Of a stretch of 22,051 nt of DNA, positions 19,102 through 22,051 are shown piece after piece; position 1 is the stretch's first letter; each line of letters starts with the position of its first letter. A model generated the notes under the pieces. That model was not told where the DNA came from. It worked only from the letters and a program-made list of their open reading frames with translations, and did no database searches. Source of the DNA: Burkholderiaceae bacterium (GTDB lineage Bacteria; Pseudomonadota; Gammaproteobacteria; Burkholderiales; Burkholderiaceae_C); assembly GCA_025458585.1 (NCBI GenBank), contig JALOSD010000013.1:1-22051 (forward strand). Direction: 5' to 3'. Position numbers and translations under genes: made by a program.

Positions 19102-19668
19102 TCAGGACGTCGGGTCGCGCTTCAGGAACGTGACGACCTGCATGTCGGGCGCGTTGCGCGCACCGCAACCCGCAGCCTCGTGCAGCAGCTCGGCCTCGTG
19201 CAGGATGTTGATCACGTCGACGTAGTCGCGGTCCTTCACCATCATCAGCGCGGTGCGGCCCACCTCGTTGCGCGCCATCGGGTCGGCACCGGCCTTCAGC
19301 AGCACCTCGACGACGCCGGCCTCGCCGTTGCCCGCTGCGTACATCAGCGGGCGCACGCCGAAGCCGATCGCCGCTTCCTTGTCGGCACCGGCGGCGAGCA
19401 GCGCCTCGACGACGTCGGCGTAACCGCGGTCCTCGTCGGCGCTGTAGCAGCCGTGGAAGAGGGCGGTGTAGCCGCGCTCGTCGGCGGCGCGCACGTCGGC
19501 GCCCGCGGCGAGCAGCGCCTCGACGACGGCGCGCTTGCCGAGCCCCGCCGCGAGCATCAGCGGCGTCACGCCGCCGTCGCCCGGCGTGTTCACGCTCTCG
19601 GGGCTCGCCAGCCGCGCGACGGCCTGCGCATCGCCCGCACGTATCGCCTTCACCAGTTCCTGCGCCAT
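19102..19668 (-). CDS. Ankyrin-repeat protein
   Basis: A 188-aa soluble protein made of about four to five ankyrin repeats. Clear ones span about 30-62 (GVTPLMLAAGLGKRAVVEALLAAGAD), 64-98 (GYTALFHGCYS...VVEALLAAGADK), 101-133 (GVRPLMYAAGNGEAGVVEVLLKAGAD) and 134-165 (GRTALMMVKDRDYVDVINILHE). The final 20 residues are non-repeat. Ankyrin repeats bind proteins; no enzyme domain is present. The ATG at 19668 follows AAGGA at good distance; an upstream in-frame ATG (19734) adds 22 unconvincing residues. No signal peptide. In Pseudomonas aeruginosa an ankyrin gene (ankB) next to a catalase gene supports catalase activity. That protein is membrane-anchored and this one is not evidently so; a similar role here is an inference. 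Confidence 0.85.
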   Translation of the reverse strand: MAQELVKAIRAGDAQAVARLASPESVNTPGDGGVTPLMLAAGLGKRAVVEALLAAGADVRAADERGYTALFHGCYSADEDRGYADVVEALLAAGADKEAAIGFGVRPLMYAAGNGEAGVVEVLLKAGADPMARNEVGRTALMMVKDRDYVDVINILHEAELLHEAAGCGARNAPDMQVVTFLKRDPTS

Positions 19669-19801
19669 CTCGTTCGTCCTTGCTCGGCTCGCGTGCCGGC
19701 TTTGCACCGGCGTCGCGGCCGATGATGCCACCAACCGCCGGCCGCCATGATCGCTGCCGATGCCCCGGGGTCTCGTCTCCGGCTTGAGGCTCAGGGCCCG
19801 C

Positions 19802-20059
19802 TCAGCCGCCGCTCAGCGCCTGGACGATCGCGACGTCGTCGCCGGCGCCGATCCGCCACGCCAGGTCGTGCACGGCGCGGCCGTTGACGAAGACGCGCAT
19901 GTGCGGCCGCAGGCGCTCCTGCTCGTCGACCATGCGAAAGCGCAGGCCGGGATACGACCGGTCGAGGTCCGCGAGCAACTCGCCGAGCGTCGAGCCGTCG
20001 GCCTCGACACGCGCGGCGCCGGTGTAGGCGCGCAGCGACGACGGGATCAGCACGTTCAT
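19802..20059 (-). CDS. MoaD/ThiS-like ubiquitin-fold protein with C-terminal GG
   Basis: An 85-aa beta-grasp protein: MNVLIPSSLRAYTGAARVEAD, the helix TLGELLADLDRSYPGL, the strand HMRVFVNGRAVHDLAWRIGAGDDVAIVQALSGG, ending in the diglycine that E1-like enzymes adenylate in sulfur carriers. This pattern fits the MoaD/ThiS superfamily. No moaE, thiG, moeB or other cofactor gene is adjacent, so it may carry sulfur for another pathway or be a protein modifier like archaeal SAMPs. The ATG at 20059 was chosen for fit to the fold; the longer in-frame start at 20146 adds Arg-rich sequence. No good ribosome site is seen, which suggests coupling to the propeller gene 58 nt upstream. Confidence 0.85.
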   Translation of the reverse strand: MNVLIPSSLRAYTGAARVEADGSTLGELLADLDRSYPGLRFRMVDEQERLRPHMRVFVNGRAVHDLAWRIGAGDDVAIVQALSGG

Positions 20060-20100
20060 CGCCGGGAGGCGCGAGGAGCGGGCGCGGAGGAGGGCGAGGA

Positions 20101-20122
20101 CGTGACCGGCGCCCCGGTCACG
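20101..20122 (-). promoter_or_regulatory. Intercistronic hairpin between propeller and MoaD-like genes
   Basis: CGTGACCGG (20101-20109) and CCGGTCACG (20114-20122) are perfect reverse complements with a 4-nt loop. The structure includes the propeller stop codon (20118-20120) and lies about 40 nt before the MoaD-like start. No T-run follows on the minus strand. It may protect the upstream mRNA or tune the ratio of the two products. Confidence 0.5.
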
Positions 20123-21308
20123 GCAGCATCGCCGCCTCGACGGCATAGATCTCGGGCAGGTGGCGCGCGAGGCACGACCAGCGCGCTCCGTCGTCGCGGC
20201 CGATCCACAGCTCGCCGCTCGTCGTGCCGAGGTAGAGGCCGACGGGCTCGAGCGCGTCGGCCGTCATCGCCTGTCGCTTGACCGTCCACCACGCCTGCTG
20301 CGCCGGCAGCCCGTCGTCGAGCCGGTGCCAGCGGCGGCCGCCGTCGCGCGTGACGTAGACCGCCGGCCGGCCTTGCGGGCTCGTGCGTGGCCAGACGTCG
20401 GAGCCGTCCATCGGAAACACCCACGCGACGGCGTCGTCGCGCGGGTGCACGACGAGCGGAAAGCCCACGTCGCCGACGCGCTTCGGCAGGCGCTTGCCGA
20501 TGCGGCGCCAGCGCGTGCCCGGCCGGTCAAGGCGGTAGACGCCGCAATGGTTCTGCTGGTACAGGCGATCGGGGTTGCCCGGGCACAGCCGCACGACGTG
20601 CGGGTCGTGGAACGTGACGTTCGCGACGTCGAAGCCTTCGACGACGTCGAGCCCCTCGACCAGCGTCGACCAGCGTTGCCCGCCGTCGCGCGACTCGTGC
20701 ACGCCGCCGCCCGACATCGCGAAGTACAGGTGCCCCGGGTCGCGCGGGTCGACGATGATCGAGTGCAGCTTCGGGCCGTCGGGCGTGCCGTCCTGCACCG
20801 TGCCCATCCACTCGAGGTATTGCGGGTCGCCGTTGATGCTCGACCAGGGCGCCCACGTCGCGCCACCGTCGTCGGAGCGGAAGAGGCCCTGCGGCGACGT
20901 GCCGGCGTACCAAGTGCCGGGCTGCGACGCGTGGCCGGGGGTCAGCCAGAAGGTGTGGTCGACGCTGCGCCCCGGCTGGCCGTCGGCGGCCTTGGCGAAC
21001 GCCGGCGGGCGGGTGGCCTCGTGCCAGGTGCGGCCGAGATCGGCCGAGCGGAAGATCGTCGGGCCGAGGTGCCCGGTGCGCGCCGCGGCGAGCAGCGTGC
21101 GACCGTCGCGCGGGTCGAGCTGCAGGTGGCTGACGACGTGGCCGAGGAAGTGCGGCCCGTCGACGCGCCAGCGCTCGCGGCGGGCGTCTCCGTGAAACAA
21201 CCATGCGCCCTTGCGTGTCGCGACGAGCAGCACGACGCGGCGAGGTGAGGGCCGACGCTTCGTGGCGATGGTGCGCGGGGTCGTGGTGGAGGCGTCGGCG
21301 CTCGTCAT
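20118..21308 (-). CDS. Asp-box (BNR/VPS10-like) beta-propeller protein
   Basis: A 396-aa protein built of sialidase-like blades. Five Asp-boxes (S/T-x-D-x-G-x-x-W type) are visible: SADLGRTW (88-95), SDDGGATW (145-152), SRDGGQRW (206-213), TRDGGRRW (320-327) and GRDDGARW (370-377); a degenerate one lies at about 261-267. The propeller starts at VVLLVATRKGAWLF. There is no signal peptide, and the sialidase FRIP motif is absent, so annotation as an exo-alpha-sialidase would be misleading. The function is unknown; a binding scaffold or non-canonical hydrolase is possible. The ATG at 21308 follows GGAG. The MoaD-like gene lies 58 nt downstream, probably in the same operon; I recall similar pairs in other bacteria. 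The neighbouring lysE-type gene is divergent. Confidence 0.8.
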   Translation of the reverse strand: MTSADASTTTPRTIATKRRPSPRRVVLLVATRKGAWLFHGDARRERWRVDGPHFLGHVVSHLQLDPRDGRTLLAAARTGHLGPTIFRSADLGRTWHEATRPPAFAKAADGQPGRSVDHTFWLTPGHASQPGTWYAGTSPQGLFRSDDGGATWAPWSSINGDPQYLEWMGTVQDGTPDGPKLHSIIVDPRDPGHLYFAMSGGGVHESRDGGQRWSTLVEGLDVVEGFDVANVTFHDPHVVRLCPGNPDRLYQQNHCGVYRLDRPGTRWRRIGKRLPKRVGDVGFPLVVHPRDDAVAWVFPMDGSDVWPRTSPQGRPAVYVTRDGGRRWHRLDDGLPAQQAWWTVKRQAMTADALEPVGLYLGTTSGELWIGRDDGARWSCLARHLPEIYAVEAAMLP

Positions 21309-21319
21309 GTCGTTCTCCG

Positions 21320-21342
21320 CCCGCGCGGGAGCGTCCCGCGGG
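21320..21342 (-). promoter_or_regulatory. Hairpin next to the propeller ribosome site
   Basis: CCCGCGCGGGA (21320-21330) and TCCCGCGGG (21334-21342) form a 9-bp stem with a 2-nt bulge and 3-nt loop. It abuts the GGAG ribosome site (plus-strand 21315-21318) of the propeller gene and could affect ribosome access. Such GC stems are common in this composition, so a role is uncertain. Confidence 0.35.
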
Positions 21343-21408
21343 CCGTCGCAGTGTGGTCCGGCGTGACGTGCCCGTCCAGTCGCGGCCTAGGGGGCCAGGC
21401 CGGCCGCC

Positions 21409-21417
21409 TGCTAGATT
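21409..21417 (+). promoter_or_regulatory. Extended -10 promoter candidate for the LysE-type gene
   Basis: TGCTAGATT gives TG-n-TAGATT, an extended -10 box. Transcription would begin near 21424, the A of the ATG, so the message may be leaderless. No -35 box is recognisable, which extended -10 promoters tolerate. Confidence 0.4.
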
Positions 21418-21423
21418 GCGCCG

Positions 21424-22029
21424 ATGTTCGTCGACGCGCTGTGGATCGGCCTCGCGATCGCCGCGCCCGTCGGCCCGATCGGGCTGCTCGTCGTCCAGCG
21501 CACGCTGCGCCACGGGCGCGTCGTCGGGCTGGTCACCGGGCTGGGCGCGGCGGTCGCCGACGCGGTCTACGGGGCGGTGGGCGCGTTCGGCATCGGCGCG
21601 GTGATCCGTGCGCTGACGGCTGCGCGCGTGCCGCTCGCGCTCTTCGGCGGCGGGTTCCTGCTCGCGCTGGCGTGGCGCGTCTGGCGCGCCGCGCCGGCCT
21701 CGCAAGCGGCGCAGGTGGCGGCACGCCCGGGACTCGCGGGCGCCTTTGCCGGCACGTTCGTGCTCACGCTGTCGAACCCGGCGACGATCGTATCGTTCAT
21801 TGCCGTATTCGCGACGCTCTCCGGGCGCGCAGGTGGCGTCGCGTCGCCGTGGACGATGATCGCCGGCGTGCTCGCCGGCTCGGCGCTGTGGTGGCTGCTG
21901 CTCAGCAGCGTCGTCGGGGCGTTGCGGCAGCGCTTCGACGAACGCGCACAGCGCGTCGTCAACCGCGTGTCGGCGCTCGGGCTCGCGGCCTTTGCGCTGT
22001 GGCAGGGGTGGGGTCTGCTGCCGGCGTAG
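21424..22029 (+). CDS. LysE family amino-acid exporter
   Basis: A 201-aa integral membrane protein of the LysE/RhtB superfamily, with five or six hydrophobic helices. The N-terminal family signature APVGPIGLLVVQRTLRHGR is followed by GLVTGLGAAVADAVYGAVG, and the mid-protein LTLSNPATIVSFIAVFA matches the conserved NP segment. These carriers export basic or neutral amino acids or related metabolites by proton antiport; the substrate cannot be told from sequence. The ATG at 21424 has no ribosome site, but a -10-like box lies 7 nt upstream. It is divergent from the propeller gene across a 115-nt gap. Nothing gene-like follows in the last 22 bases. Confidence 0.9.
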   Translation: MFVDALWIGLAIAAPVGPIGLLVVQRTLRHGRVVGLVTGLGAAVADAVYGAVGAFGIGAVIRALTAARVPLALFGGGFLLALAWRVWRAAPASQAAQVAARPGLAGAFAGTFVLTLSNPATIVSFIAVFATLSGRAGGVASPWTMIAGVLAGSALWWLLLSSVVGALRQRFDERAQRVVNRVSALGLAAFALWQGWGLLPA

Positions 22030-22051
22030 ACGGGCGGCCGGCGACCGACGC

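Noticed and set aside
20118..21308. Propeller protein as a secreted exo-alpha-sialidase
   Set aside because: No signal peptide and no FRIP motif; Asp-boxes alone show the fold, not the activity.

Overview
The window is very GC-rich, densely coded DNA from a betaproteobacterium, most likely order Burkholderiales (Rubrivivax, Leptothrix, Methylibium or Piscinibacter type). This rests on gene order: asd-fimV-truA-trpF-trpB-trpA-accD-folC-dedD-cvpA-purF-metZ is a familiar Burkholderiales chromosomal block, and the protein variants fit. The genus is an inference.

Layout. 109-3979: asd (aspartate-semialdehyde dehydrogenase) and fimV (inner-membrane peptidoglycan-binding hub of type IV pili). 3988-5409: truA, then a small type II toxin-antitoxin pair (RHH antitoxin plus PIN toxin) on the minus strand, wedged between truA and trpF. 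The toxin frame is broken by one base and its 3' end overlaps truA antisense. 5509-8148: trpF, trpB and trpA. As written, trpB has lost two internal segments (I estimate about 82 and 22 nt) and is not translatable in one frame. 8162-11720: accD, an intrinsic terminator, folC, a dedD-like SPOR protein and cvpA. 11748-15936: purF, metZ and gltX, chained by 4-nt start/stop overlaps. A consensus-like promoter at the end of gltX drives tRNA-Ala(GGC), tRNA-Glu(TTC) and tRNA-Asp(GTC), closed by a clear terminator.

16371-21308 is all minus strand and looks more accessory. It holds a 70-aa zinc-ribbon protein, katG (catalase-peroxidase), an ankyrin-repeat protein just upstream of katG, a MoaD/ThiS-like ubiquitin-fold protein ending in GG, and a five-Asp-box beta-propeller protein upstream of it. 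A LysE-family exporter gene (21424-22029, +) is divergent from the propeller gene and completes the window.

The conserved block supplies amino acid, purine, fatty-acid and folate metabolism. The points most worth attention are the propeller/MoaD-like pair, which has no molybdopterin or thiamin genes beside it; the disrupted trpB; the TA module with a well-formed promoter-operator; and the ankyrin-katG pair with repeated CCGATCGG palindromes between them.
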